Part shown: positions 41,956 to 49,926 of the stretch, one piece after another
Layout: each line of letters starts with the position of its first letter
Numbering within the stretch: the first letter of the stretch is position 1
NCBI GenBank assembly: GCA_964547135.1
Contig: CAZJMK010000006.1
Coordinates: 26,112-90,111, forward strand
DNA length: 64,000 nt
Direction of reading: 5' to 3'
Origin: JAJXSS01 sp964547135
GTDB lineage: Bacteria; Planctomycetota; Phycisphaerae; Phycisphaerales; Phycisphaeraceae
Position numbers and translations under genes: made by a program
The notes under the pieces: model-generated
What the model was told of the DNA's origin: nothing
Databases searched by the model: none
What the model saw: only the letters and a program-made list of their open reading frames with translations

Positions 41956-43308
41956 ATGAACCTGCAAAATAAAAAAGTGTTGGTGATGGGGTTGGGGCGG
42001 TTCGGCGGCGGGGTCGGGGTGACACGCTTTCTGGCTTCACGCGGGGCACAGGTCACCGTCACCGACATGCTCGATGCGACCGCCCTGGCGGAGAGTGTCA
42101 GGGCGTTGCAAGGTGTGCCTGTGAAATATCGATTGGGGGTTCACGAAGAAAGTGATTTCACCCAGTGCGAACTGATCGTGGTCAGCCCTGCGGTGGACCC
42201 GGCCAACAATCGTTACCTTCAGGCAGCGACTCAAGCCGGGGTACCGACGATCAGTGAAATTCGTTTGCTGATCGAGCATTTACCCCAAGGCACAAAAACC
42301 ATTGGTATCACCGGGTCGGCAGGCAAATCAACCACCACGGCCATGATCGGTCACATACTCCAAAAAACGATCACAGCCGATCAGCCGGGGGTGAAGGTGT
42401 ATGTCGGAGGCAACCTGGGTGGGTCGTTGTTGTCGGTGGTGGAGCAAATCACTTCGCGTGACTGGGTGGTGTTGGAATTGTCGAGTTTCATGCTGGAAGA
42501 CATGCGTGTGGCGCGATTGGCCGGTCAGGCAAAGCCCTGGTCGCCGGATATTGCCTTGGTGACCAATCTGACACCCAATCATTTGGACCGTCATGGCACG
42601 TTTGAGGCGTATGCATTGGCCAAGCAGGAAATATTGGAAAATCAAAAGGCGGAGGACATCGCGGTGCTTGGACCGGGGCTGCCGGCGGTGATCAAACCCA
42701 GGCATCATCGGGTGATTCGAGCCGCTGCGGACGGGCGGGTGGATGGTCAGATCAAACTGTTGTTGCCGGGGTCGCACAATCAGCTCAATGCGTGGTTGGC
42801 GATCGAGGCTTGTATGGGGGTGGGGGTGTCGCCGGGCAGAGGGGCGCAGGCCCTGGCGGATTTCACCGGGTTGCCGCATCGTTTGCAATTCGTGGCCGAG
42901 GCAAGGGGGGTGAAGTTTTTCAATGATTCAAAAGCCACCACGCCGGAGGCGGCGATGCTGGCGATCAAGGCTTTTCCGCCGGGCACGGTGCATGTGATTC
43001 TGGGTGGGTATGACAAGCATTTGGACATGGCGGAACTGGCGTCGTTCGCCGCTGAGCAATGCAAGGCGGTGTACACCATCGGAGCGACGGGGACGACCTT
43101 GGCGACCTTGGCACTGGCGAGCCAACCTGAGGCAAAGGTGCATGATTGCGGTGGGTTGGATGCGGCGATGCAGCGCATCGTGGCGGACATGCAGCGGGGG
43201 CAGGTGGTACTGCTTTCGCCGGGGTTTGCCTCGTGGGACCAATACGCCAATTACGAGGCACGGGGCGCAGCGTTTGCAGCGGCGGTGTTGCGTTACACGG
43301 GGGAATGA
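41956..43308 (+). CDS. murD: UDP-N-acetylmuramoylalanine--D-glutamate ligase
   Basis: The protein is 450 aa. It adds D-glutamate to UDP-MurNAc-L-Ala in the cytoplasm during peptidoglycan synthesis. Mur-ligase motifs are present: Rossmann-like MGLGRFGGGVG, P-loop GITGSAGKSTTT (about 117-128), TNLTPNHLDRHGTFEAYALA, the carbamylated-Lys region, FNDSKATTPEAAMLAI and ILGGYDKHLDM, plus terminal LSPGFASWDQYANYEARGAA. The presence of murD fits peptidoglycan in planctomycetes. It is not in a dcw cluster here, which is unusual for this gene. A foldback repeat follows. Confidence 0.95.
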   Translation: MNLQNKKVLVMGLGRFGGGVGVTRFLASRGAQVTVTDMLDATALAESVRALQGVPVKYRLGVHEESDFTQCELIVVSPAVDPANNRYLQAATQAGVPTISEIRLLIEHLPQGTKTIGITGSAGKSTTTAMIGHILQKTITADQPGVKVYVGGNLGGSLLSVVEQITSRDWVVLELSSFMLEDMRVARLAGQAKPWSPDIALVTNLTPNHLDRHGTFEAYALAKQEILENQKAEDIAVLGPGLPAVIKPRHHRVIRAAADGRVDGQIKLLLPGSHNQLNAWLAIEACMGVGVSPGRGAQALADFTGLPHRLQFVAEARGVKFFNDSKATTPEAAMLAIKAFPPGTVHVILGGYDKHLDMAELASFAAEQCKAVYTIGATGTTLATLALASQPEAKVHDCGGLDAAMQRIVADMQRGQVVLLSPGFASWDQYANYEARGAAFAAAVLRYTGE

Positions 43309-43428
43309 GGTGCTGGGTGCTGGGTGCTGGGCAGAGTGATTGTGCTGGTTGTTTTTTCCAAGCTACCAGCTACCAGCCCCTAGCTCCTTATCTCTGTGCC
43401 TCTGTGTCTCTGTGGTGAAAACCGTCCC
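43309..43428. repeat. Foldback repeat of the TAGCTGGGGGCTGGG family, copy 2
   Basis: GTGCTGGGTGCTGGGTGCTG and CCAGCTACCAGCCCCTAGC face each other and are followed by CTCTGTGCCTCTGTGTCTCT. It is related to the copy at 33334. Confidence 0.75.
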
Positions 43429-44493
43429 TCAATAGATACCTGATTTCATCGCCATGAGGTCATCGTGGCCTTCGGGTTGCATCAACTGCCCGACATGCAG
43501 CAGCACATTTTCCGAAAGCGCCCGCAGGTCGTATCCGCCTTCGAGCACCGAAACCAGTCGTCCGCCAGCGTGGCGCTCGGCTGCCATTTTCAGTTGACGG
43601 GTCATCCACATAAACCCGTCGGTCGTCACCTTCATATGAGCCAGCGGATCATCGCGTGACGCATCGAACCCGGCGGAAAGCAGCACGAATTGCGGACGAA
43701 ATCGATCAAGGGCGGGCAACACCTGTTGCAAAAACGTTCGCCGATAGGTTTGATCATCGCCGCCCGGGTCGAGCGGCAGATTCAGCGTGTGCCCTTCACC
43801 CCGCCCCAGCCCTTTTTCATGCACGTAACCCGAACCCGGATAGAGCGAGCGCGGGTGTTCGTGAATGCTGATGAAAAATACTTCGGGTTGATGTTCGAAT
43901 AAATGTTGCGTGCCGTTGCCGTGGTGTACGTCAAAGTCGATGACAGCCACGCGCTCGAGGTGGTATTGATGAAGCAGGTGCGCCGCCCCGATGGCGACGT
44001 TGTTGAACAAACAAAAACCCATCGCCCGATCGCGCTCAGCATGATGCCCCGGCGGACGCACCGCACAAAACGCATTGCGTACCCCCGGTACCCCTGACTG
44101 ACCATCGGGTAATCGACCGGTGACCCCGGCCATGACCGCATCAATGGCGGTGATCACCCCCCCGGCGGCGAGCAGGGCGATGTCGAAACTGTCGCGGTTG
44201 ATGTAAGTATCGTTGTCCAGGTGCACCAATCCCCCGGCACAGGCAGCCCGCAAGCGACGCACATAAACGGGATCATGCACAGCCTGCACCTGTTCGAGCG
44301 AAGCGGGTGTCGGGGTGAGGTGACAAAGTTGTGCCCACAGGGGCGAGGCTTGCAGTTTGTCGATGATCGCTTGCAGACGTTGCGGGCGTTCGGGGTGATG
44401 GTTGCCCTGCGCTTTGGGGTTGTAGGGGGTTTGGCCGAGGGGTGAGGCAAAGTGGTCCAGGTAACGGGGATGATAAACCAGTGCGGTGGTCAT
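43429..44493 (-). CDS. Histone deacetylase-like / acetoin utilisation deacetylase (HDAC superfamily)
   Basis: The protein is 354 aa. Zinc and catalytic residues are present: CAVRPPGHHAERDRAMGFCL (His-His pair), VIDFDVHHGNGTQHLF (Asp-X-His zinc ligands), STHEHP-like SIHEHPRSLYPGSG, and LLSAGFDASRDDPLAHM (second Asp). LEGGYDL closes the site. Bacterial members remove acetyl groups from acetyl-CoA synthetase, polyamines or other amides. No acetyltransferase is adjacent. The start ATG 44493 gives MTTALVYHPRYLDHF. It has no unusual insertions beyond a short Gly/Pro loop (TGRLPDGQSGVPGV). Confidence 0.93.
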   Translation of the reverse strand: MTTALVYHPRYLDHFASPLGQTPYNPKAQGNHHPERPQRLQAIIDKLQASPLWAQLCHLTPTPASLEQVQAVHDPVYVRRLRAACAGGLVHLDNDTYINRDSFDIALLAAGGVITAIDAVMAGVTGRLPDGQSGVPGVRNAFCAVRPPGHHAERDRAMGFCLFNNVAIGAAHLLHQYHLERVAVIDFDVHHGNGTQHLFEHQPEVFFISIHEHPRSLYPGSGYVHEKGLGRGEGHTLNLPLDPGGDDQTYRRTFLQQVLPALDRFRPQFVLLSAGFDASRDDPLAHMKVTTDGFMWMTRQLKMAAERHAGGRLVSVLEGGYDLRALSENVLLHVGQLMQPEGHDDLMAMKSGIY

Positions 44494-44835
44494 ACCCTTG
44501 CCTCATGAACGAAACGATTGGGGAAACTCCCTCTCCCCTTGGGAGAGGGTGGCCGAGTCGTCGAGGCCGGGTGAGGGCGGAAGTGCGAGGCAACGCTCCC
44601 TCAATCCAACACCCATCATCACTCGGCCCTCGCCCTCGCCCTCTCCCAGGGGGAGAGGGGATTAAACCAAGCCGATCATTTCGATAAAACCCTTGCCTCG
44701 TTCGGGAATGTGCATCAGAATAGACTTTCAATCGCGGGGGTCAACCTGATTCACGGGTTGATTTTCACGGAAGTTGCGGTTTTGGCTGCCTATGATGTTC
44801 GCATTCACGTGCAGGATGGATAGGGAGAAAAGTTT
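44494..44835. other. Gap with a module K foldback, no gene
   Basis: Module K arms lie at about 44528 (CCCTCTCCCCTTGGGAGAGG) and 44639 (CCTCTCCCAGGGGGAGAGGG). The rest is leader DNA for the PEP-CTERM protease gene. Confidence 0.65.
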
Positions 44836-45822
44836 ATGACCATGCAGCGGAATCGGTCGGTCACAGCCGCCTTGGGTATTACTTTGGGGCTGATGGGGTT
44901 AACACTTGCCCCCTCCGCCACGCAGGCTTTGGTGGTGCGCACGGGCAACGGCAACACCACCGCCCCCACCGGCGACCAGGGCTGGAGCTATGTCGGCAGC
45001 GTGGGCAACGGCAGCGGTGTGTACATGGGCAACGGCTGGGTGCTGACCGCCCGGCATGTCAACCGTAACACCCCCTTCAATCTCAATGGCACCAACTACA
45101 CGCTCACCGGACAAACAGTTTCACTGGCACCGGTATCCGGTGACTCTGGGTCACCTGATTTGCTTTTGTTTCGCATTCAAAACGCACCGAACCTGCCTTG
45201 GCTGCCCATTCGTCAAACCACCATCACAACCGGCACGGCTGTCACCATGATCGGCACCGGCCTGATCGCCGGCAGCGGTGAACAGAATTACAGCATCGGC
45301 CCGGCTAGCAATCTGGTCGGCTTTGATGTTTCCACCAACCGCAGCAAATTGTGGGGCGAAAACATCGTCTGGCGGGACTACGGCCAAAACATCGATGACA
45401 ACCGTGACTTGATCACTTCGAACAACGGCGACACGGTCAACGATTTGTTTTTCAGCGGACTGGGATTCAACAGTCGTACTTTCACCACGCATTTCAACAA
45501 GGAAACCTACGACGGCGAACCCAGCCGAACGCATGAGGCACAGGCCCAGGGCGGCGACTCGGGCGGCGGTGTATTTGCCAACAACGCCGGGACGTGGGAA
45601 TTGTCGGGCATCATGGTCAGCATTCTGGGTTTTCGCAGCAACTCGGCGATTTACCACGGCACCGGCCCCGGCGCGTTTGACATTCTCGGCGGACGACCCG
45701 GCGATGTGACTTACGCCATCGATCTGACGTTTTATCGTGATCAGATTGTGAGTGTCATCCCCGAACCAGCGTCGATGCTTTTCATGGCACTGACGTTGCC
45801 GATGTTGTGGCGCAGGCGGTGA
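44836..45822 (+). CDS. PEP-CTERM-sorted trypsin-like serine protease (S1 family)
   Basis: The protein is 328 aa; GGAGAAAAG precedes ATG 44836. A signal peptide (SVTAALGITLGLMGLTLAPS, cleavage near TQA) precedes an S1 domain with catalytic His74 (LTARHV), Asp108 (GSPDLLLFRI) and Ser242 (GGDSGGGVF). The C-terminus is a PEP-CTERM signal: VIPEPASMLFMALTLPMLW followed by RRR. So it is an exported, exosortase-processed protease, probably active at the cell surface. Substrate unknown. No neighbour explains its role. Autocatalytic or matrix-processing functions are possible. Confidence 0.9.
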   Translation: MTMQRNRSVTAALGITLGLMGLTLAPSATQALVVRTGNGNTTAPTGDQGWSYVGSVGNGSGVYMGNGWVLTARHVNRNTPFNLNGTNYTLTGQTVSLAPVSGDSGSPDLLLFRIQNAPNLPWLPIRQTTITTGTAVTMIGTGLIAGSGEQNYSIGPASNLVGFDVSTNRSKLWGENIVWRDYGQNIDDNRDLITSNNGDTVNDLFFSGLGFNSRTFTTHFNKETYDGEPSRTHEAQAQGGDSGGGVFANNAGTWELSGIMVSILGFRSNSAIYHGTGPGAFDILGGRPGDVTYAIDLTFYRDQIVSVIPEPASMLFMALTLPMLWRRR

Positions 45823-46215
45823 ACGATCGATGATTGCACTGGCAGACAAGCTGCCGGTGGCACACCATGTCGTTGATGCATGTAGCCCAGCCGCCCTCGG
45901 CTGGGTCCTGTAAAGCCACCGATGGCATCGGTGGTCGGTTCGGTCCTGAGAATGGTGAATCAATCGTTCAACGAACACAGCGGATACCATCCGCCGCTTT
46001 GCCAAACTCACCGCCGAGGGCGCCCCAGTAAGTGGTGCCACGTCAGACGCGGTTGATTCAATCATCAATCATTCGATCAAGAATACCCGGGCCCTCACCA
46101 CTCGCTGCGCTCGTGGTTCGTTCCCGGCTTGATGGGCTTTGATGTTTCCTGCTGTCAACCTCCAGTCAGAAATGGTTACCATATCCGCACAAGCCAACGA
46201 CCAAGGAGTGTTACC
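45823..46215. other. Gap with hairpins and an F repeat, no gene
   Basis: A TGTAGCCCAGCCGCCCTCGG hairpin (about 45880-45911, same family as near 14010), a CCACCGATGGCATCGGTGG hairpin (about 45916-45934) and a single module F (46080-46137, AATACCCGGGCCCTCACC ... TTCCCGGCTTGA). Confidence 0.65.
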
Positions 46216-47370
46216 GTGCGCGATATTCGATTGGACAAACTTGCCCGTGTTTTGGTGGAATATGCCACGCAGATCAAGCCCGGTCAGTTGGTGCGTTTGT
46301 CGGGCGACCCGGTATGCCTGCCGCTGATCGAAGCACTGTATGAACAGACGCTCAAGGTCGGGGCCCATCCGTTTGTGAAACTGACACCTGATTCGTTGCA
46401 GGATTTATTTTTCGCTTACGCCAGTGAAGACCAGCTCAAATTCGTCAACCCGATTGCGTTGGACGAAGTGAACAAAATCGACGTGTCCATCGGCATGTGG
46501 GCGGAGAACAATACCAAAAGCCTGTCACAGGTGGACCCGCGTAAACAGGGCACAGCCTCGGCGGCACGCAAACCCATTTTCAAAATATTCATGGAACGGG
46601 CGGCGAAGAAGGAACTGCGCTGGTGTGGGACGCAATACCCGACCCTGGCGTCGGCGCAGGATGCGGAGATGAGTCTGCGTCAGTATGAAGACTTTGTCTT
46701 TGCAGCCGGTCATTTGGACAAGCCCGATCCGGTGGCGGTCTGGCGGCAGATCGAAGCCCGGCAGCAAAAGGTCGTCGATTACCTGCAAGGCAAAAAAATC
46801 GTTCGCTTTCAATCCCCCAACGGCACGGACCTGACGGTGAATGTGACGGGGATGACATGGATCAACTGCTGCGGCCATGAAAACTTCCCCGACGGCGAAG
46901 TGTTCACCGGGCCGAATTTGCAAGCCGACGACGGCGGGGTCAACGGGACGGTGGTTTACTCGTTCCCTGCGGTGCATCATGGGCGTGAGGTACACGACAT
47001 CGTGCTGCGTTTTGAAAAGGGCAGAGTGGTCGAAGCCCGCGCGAGCAAAAACCAGGATTTTCTGATTCAGATGTTGGATCAGGATGAAGGGGCCCGTCGG
47101 TTGGGTGAAATTGCCATCGGGACCAATTACAACATTCGCACTTACTCCAAAAATACCTTGTTTGACGAAAAAATCGGAGGTACATTTCACGCAGCGGTGG
47201 GCGCAGGCTACCCCGAAACCGGCAACGACAACGAATCAGGCCTGCATTGGGACATGGTTTGCGATTTAAGGCCGGGGGCAAAGCATGGCGGAGGAACCAT
47301 TACCGTCGATGGGAAGGTCATTTCCAAAGATGGGAAATTCGTGTTTGAGGGCTGGCCGGGGGATGAATGA
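46216..47370 (+). CDS. Family M29 metallo-aminopeptidase (PepS/AmpS type)
   Basis: The protein is 384 aa from GTG 46216 (AAGGAG at 46203-46208 decides it). M29 landmarks are the N-terminal domain YATQIKPGQLVRLSG, the metal-ligand region GHENFPDGEVFTGP (Glu, Glu), HHGREVHDIVLRFEKGRVVE, EGARRLGEIAIGTNYNIRTY and C-terminal GAGYPETGNDNESGLHWDMV (His, Asp). It releases N-terminal residues from peptides in the cytoplasm, with Co2+ or Zn2+. It is alone, upstream of an HTH regulator with its own promoter. Confidence 0.92.
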   Translation: MRDIRLDKLARVLVEYATQIKPGQLVRLSGDPVCLPLIEALYEQTLKVGAHPFVKLTPDSLQDLFFAYASEDQLKFVNPIALDEVNKIDVSIGMWAENNTKSLSQVDPRKQGTASAARKPIFKIFMERAAKKELRWCGTQYPTLASAQDAEMSLRQYEDFVFAAGHLDKPDPVAVWRQIEARQQKVVDYLQGKKIVRFQSPNGTDLTVNVTGMTWINCCGHENFPDGEVFTGPNLQADDGGVNGTVVYSFPAVHHGREVHDIVLRFEKGRVVEARASKNQDFLIQMLDQDEGARRLGEIAIGTNYNIRTYSKNTLFDEKIGGTFHAAVGAGYPETGNDNESGLHWDMVCDLRPGAKHGGGTITVDGKVISKDGKFVFEGWPGDE

Positions 47371-47632
47371 TGGACTGTTTTCAGGCTAAATCAAGTCAAA
47401 ATAGGTACTTTGCCCAACGGGAAAAGTTCCTGAAACTGTCTTTCAACGGATAAAATTGGTTGGTGACATTTCGCATTTCAATTTTACAATGTACGACAGA
47501 GGCATGGTGCACCGCCGCGATGCTGTGAGAGTTGTTTATCACAGCCATGCTCGGGCGCGTGTTATTTCTTTAACTGCCGCAGGGGTCCTGTTCTCGCCGA
47601 CCCCGCCTAACTCCATGGGGGAAGCTGTTCCC
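47371..47632. other. Leader region of the HTH regulator
   Basis: It contains the promoter at 47463-47490 and about 130 nt of leader. The leader is an open frame with no supported start, but it could add N-terminal residues if a GTG or ATG upstream of 47633 is used. Confidence 0.5.
47463..47490 (+). promoter_or_regulatory. Candidate sigma-70 promoter of the HTH regulator
   Basis: GTGACA (47463-47468) and TACAAT (47485-47490) are 16 bp apart; each differs from consensus by one base. Confidence 0.6.
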
Positions 47633-48142
47633 ATGCTCGCCAACATTCTTCGTCAAATGGTGCAGGACCGTCTGACCACCCCTACTGAAATCGGCGAACT
47701 GGCCGGGGTGTCAATCTCGACGGTTTATCGTTGGATGAACGGTCAGAGCCATCCGGGTTTTGATTCGATTCGTCTGCTCATTCGTCACCTGTCCAACCCG
47801 GAAGCCCAGCGGGCGCTGCTCACGGCTCTGCTCAGCGGGACTGCCTGGCGGGTGCATTATGTAAACAGTGCTGAGGGTGGCAATCATCACCCGGTAGCCA
47901 CCGATGCGCCGCGGACCATGGCCCGGGTGCTTCACGCGGTGCGGGAAAGTTCCACGGCACTCACGCTGGCCAACGATCGCCTGGCGAGCAACCCGCAGTC
48001 ACGTGAGCCGATTGTGCATGTGATGCCGGTGCTGGCCAAACTGGTGGATGAAACCAGTCAGGCCCAGCGGGCGCTGCAACATGTGTATGAGGAACAGCGC
48101 GGCAGCGCTGCCCCCGCACAGGCAGCCGTGGTAAGGTCGTGA
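47633..48142 (+). CDS. Helix-turn-helix transcriptional regulator
   Basis: The protein is 169 aa from ATG 47633 (GGGGGA upstream); ATG 47615 is an alternative. The HTH is at about residues 16-36 (PTEIGELAGVSISTVYRWM), like phage-repressor/XRE or Cro-type DNA-binding proteins. The C-terminal 90 residues are helical with no recognised effector motif (TLANDRLASN, VDETSQAQRALQHVYEE). It may regulate itself or the adjacent etf operon, but the gene order gives no proof. The preceding promoter is good. It is followed by a module-A repeat. Confidence 0.75.
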   Translation: MLANILRQMVQDRLTTPTEIGELAGVSISTVYRWMNGQSHPGFDSIRLLIRHLSNPEAQRALLTALLSGTAWRVHYVNSAEGGNHHPVATDAPRTMARVLHAVRESSTALTLANDRLASNPQSREPIVHVMPVLAKLVDETSQAQRALQHVYEEQRGSAAPAQAAVVRS

Positions 48143-48189
48143 TTGGCTTGTAGATGACCCGATGACATGAAAATGTTGAGCGCGCGCGC

Positions 48190-48267
48190 TTGACGCCGTG
48201 CCCTTCAGGGCCGGATTCTTTTTCTGAATGATGAGTCAACGATCCGGGGCTAAAGCCCTCGGCGTCA
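48190..48267. repeat. Module A palindromic repeat, full copy
   Basis: It begins TGACGCCGTGCCCTTCAGGG and ends CTAAAGCCCTCGGCGTCA; its spacer differs from the others. Confidence 0.9.
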
Positions 48268-48287
48268 TTTGTTGTATGAAAAACCGT

Positions 48288-48317
48288 CCTGAACTTCACG
48301 CGGACGTGAAGTTCAGG
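48288..48317. repeat. Perfect 13-bp inverted repeat
   Basis: CCTGAACTTCACG, loop CGGA, then CGTGAAGTTCAGG. There is no T-tract. An arm-like copy is at about 25373-25386. Confidence 0.85.
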
Positions 48318-48475
48318 CGTGAAAGATTCTTGTCTTATAAATTCGAAATCCGAAATTCGATATTCGACATTCTGCTCCACACTTGACCACATCACCCCCC
48401 AAGGCGATACTGCATCTCCGTTTTTAAGATTCATTCGTCTCTTATTGACAGGTTGTGGCGACAGGAGCTGATATC

Positions 48476-49399
48476 GTGGCCTATCACTGCGTGGTCTGCG
48501 TCAAGCAAGTGCCCGACACCAAGCGCATCACAGGCTCAGCCATGAAGGAAGACGGCACAGTCAATCGTGCCGCCTTGCCTGCCATTTTCAATCCCGAAGA
48601 CCTGCACGCGCTGGAAACGGCGCTGGCCATCCGCGAAAAACATGGGGGAACCCTCACCGTCATCACCATGGGTTTGCCCAAGGCCTGTGATGTGCTGCGT
48701 GATTCGATGTTTCGCGGCGCGGACCGGGCGATTCTGATCACCGATAAACGTGCAGCCGGGTCGGACACATTGGCGACCAGTTACATTTTGTCGTGTGCGA
48801 TTAAAAAATTGAAACCCGACATTGTGCTCTGCGGACGACAGGCCATCGACGGCGATACCGCCCAGACCGGCCCGCAAATCGCGGAAAAATTGGGCTTCAC
48901 CCTGATCACCTATTTGGACGAACTGTTGTCGCTGTCGGGCCAAACCATCACCGTGCGACGCAATTTGGGGCATGGGTGGGAAGTGGTGGAAGGGAATCTG
49001 CCGGTGTTGCTGACGGTGTTGGATAGTGCCAACGTGCCCCGGCCGTGTGCCGCCAAACGGATGATGAAATTTAAGAAAGCACGCAGCCGGGCGGAGGTGG
49101 AGGCACAGGTCAACAAAACCATGACCGGTCAGCCCCCGGCCCCGGCCCCGGAAGTTATCAAAGCGAAAGTCGAAGCCGAGTGTGCCGAGCTTGCGCAACG
49201 CGGGTTGTTGATTGAAAGTTGGAACCTCGATGATGTGCAGGCGGACCTGAGTTGGTGCGGGTTGAAGGGCAGCCCGACGCATGTGCATCGCGTGCAGGCG
49301 ATCGTACTGGCCGGGGGAAATTACAAGGAGTTTCCGCCCACGGACGAGGGCGTGGCGGAACTGGTGCATGGGCTGATTGTCGACCATACGATTGGTTAA
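48476..49399 (+). CDS. etfB: Electron transfer flavoprotein, beta subunit
   Basis: The protein is 307 aa from GTG 48476 (AGGAG at 48463-48467). It binds AMP and with EtfA shuttles electrons from acyl-CoA dehydrogenases to the quinone pool. Motifs are CVVCVKQVPDTKRI, NPEDLHALETALAIREKHGG, VLCGRQAIDGDTAQTGPQIA and ANVPRPCAAKRMMKFKKA. It is normally followed directly by etfA. Here they are separated by a 527-bp insert. The last residues Ile-Gly and the stop TAA lie inside the left 39-bp inverted repeat of that insert. An acyl-CoA dehydrogenase gene lies downstream of etfA. Confidence 0.94.
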   Translation: MAYHCVVCVKQVPDTKRITGSAMKEDGTVNRAALPAIFNPEDLHALETALAIREKHGGTLTVITMGLPKACDVLRDSMFRGADRAILITDKRAAGSDTLATSYILSCAIKKLKPDIVLCGRQAIDGDTAQTGPQIAEKLGFTLITYLDELLSLSGQTITVRRNLGHGWEVVEGNLPVLLTVLDSANVPRPCAAKRMMKFKKARSRAEVEAQVNKTMTGQPPAPAPEVIKAKVEAECAELAQRGLLIESWNLDDVQADLSWCGLKGSPTHVHRVQAIVLAGGNYKEFPPTDEGVAELVHGLIVDHTIG

Positions 49400-49924
49400 T
49401 CGGTTGGTCGGTGAGTCGGTTAATCGGTTGAATGATGACGGCACTGGATTACTACGAGCGAGGTTGGTATGCCCAGTGAGTTTTACGAACTGGAAATGTA
49501 TAAGGAAGCCAGAGTCCTTCGCCAAAGGGTATTCAAGCTCGTCAAACTATTACCCCAAGAACAACGGTTTGAGTTGGCATCACAAATGCGGCGAGCAGCA
49601 CTATCCGTAACTAACAACATTGCTGAGGGACATGGAAATCGAACTTATCGTCACACCATCAGCTACCTCTATCGCTCTCGCGGGAGTGTGAATGAATTGA
49701 TTGATGATTTAAGCCTGTGCGAGGATGAGGGGTTTTTCAAGAAGGAACACTTGGATGATCTGCGGAAACAAGCCACCTCGGTTATTCGATTACTCAATGG
49801 CTACATTGCGCATCTTCGACAAAAAGACCATGGTGATGCCAACGAAAAACATCGATAGAGAAGACGTAAGCAATTAACAGGCATGACCGATTAACCGACT
49901 CACCGACCAACCGATTAACCAATC
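49390..49924 (+). mobile_element. IVS-like element: perfect 39-bp inverted repeats around a four-helix-bundle gene
   Basis: The 39-bp sequence starting GATTGGTTAATCGGTTGGTC at 49390-49428 is repeated exactly, inverted, at 49886-49924. The 457-bp interior encodes a single S23/IVS-like protein. The arms belong to the module-G family seen at 25.3, 27.2, 36.5, 39.9, 53.6 and 60.95 kb, where the loop is only about 20-35 bp. This copy interrupts the etfB-etfA junction. The arrangement is like the intervening sequences of 23S rRNA genes, but in a protein operon. The call as a mobile element is inferred. Confidence 0.75.
49469..49858 (+). CDS. Four-helix-bundle protein (23S rRNA IVS protein / Avd-like family)
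   Basis: The protein is 129 aa. Family signs are YELEMYKEARVLRQRVFKLV, LASQMRRAALSVTNNIAEGH, TYRHTISYLYRSRGSVNELI and KQATSVIRLLNGYIAHLRQ, with four amphipathic helices. Relatives are encoded in the intervening sequences of 23S rRNA genes and as the Avd accessory protein of diversity-generating retroelements; their exact activity is unknown, with basic pentameric nucleic-acid binding shown for Avd. Here it lies inside perfect inverted repeats between etfB and etfA. ATG 49469 has GAGG 6 nt upstream. Its lower G+C and codon use differ from the etf genes. No 23S rRNA or reverse transcriptase is near. Confidence 0.92.
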   Translation: MPSEFYELEMYKEARVLRQRVFKLVKLLPQEQRFELASQMRRAALSVTNNIAEGHGNRTYRHTISYLYRSRGSVNELIDDLSLCEDEGFFKKEHLDDLRKQATSVIRLLNGYIAHLRQKDHGDANEKHR

Positions 49925-49926
49925 CA

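Larger units (their letters stand above)
48143..48475. other. Gap with module A, N and H repeats, no gene
   Basis: A full A repeat (48190-48267), a perfect palindrome CCTGAACTTCACG-CGGA-CGTGAAGTTCAGG (48288-48317; one arm recurs near 25373) and H (about 48340-48372), then the etfB ribosome site. Confidence 0.8.

Noticed and set aside
49390..49924. Diversity-generating retroelement
   Set aside because: The four-helix-bundle protein resembles Avd, but no reverse transcriptase, template repeat or variable repeat is in the window.
49390..49924. True 23S rRNA intervening sequence
   Set aside because: No rRNA sequence flanks it; the neighbours are etfB and etfA.
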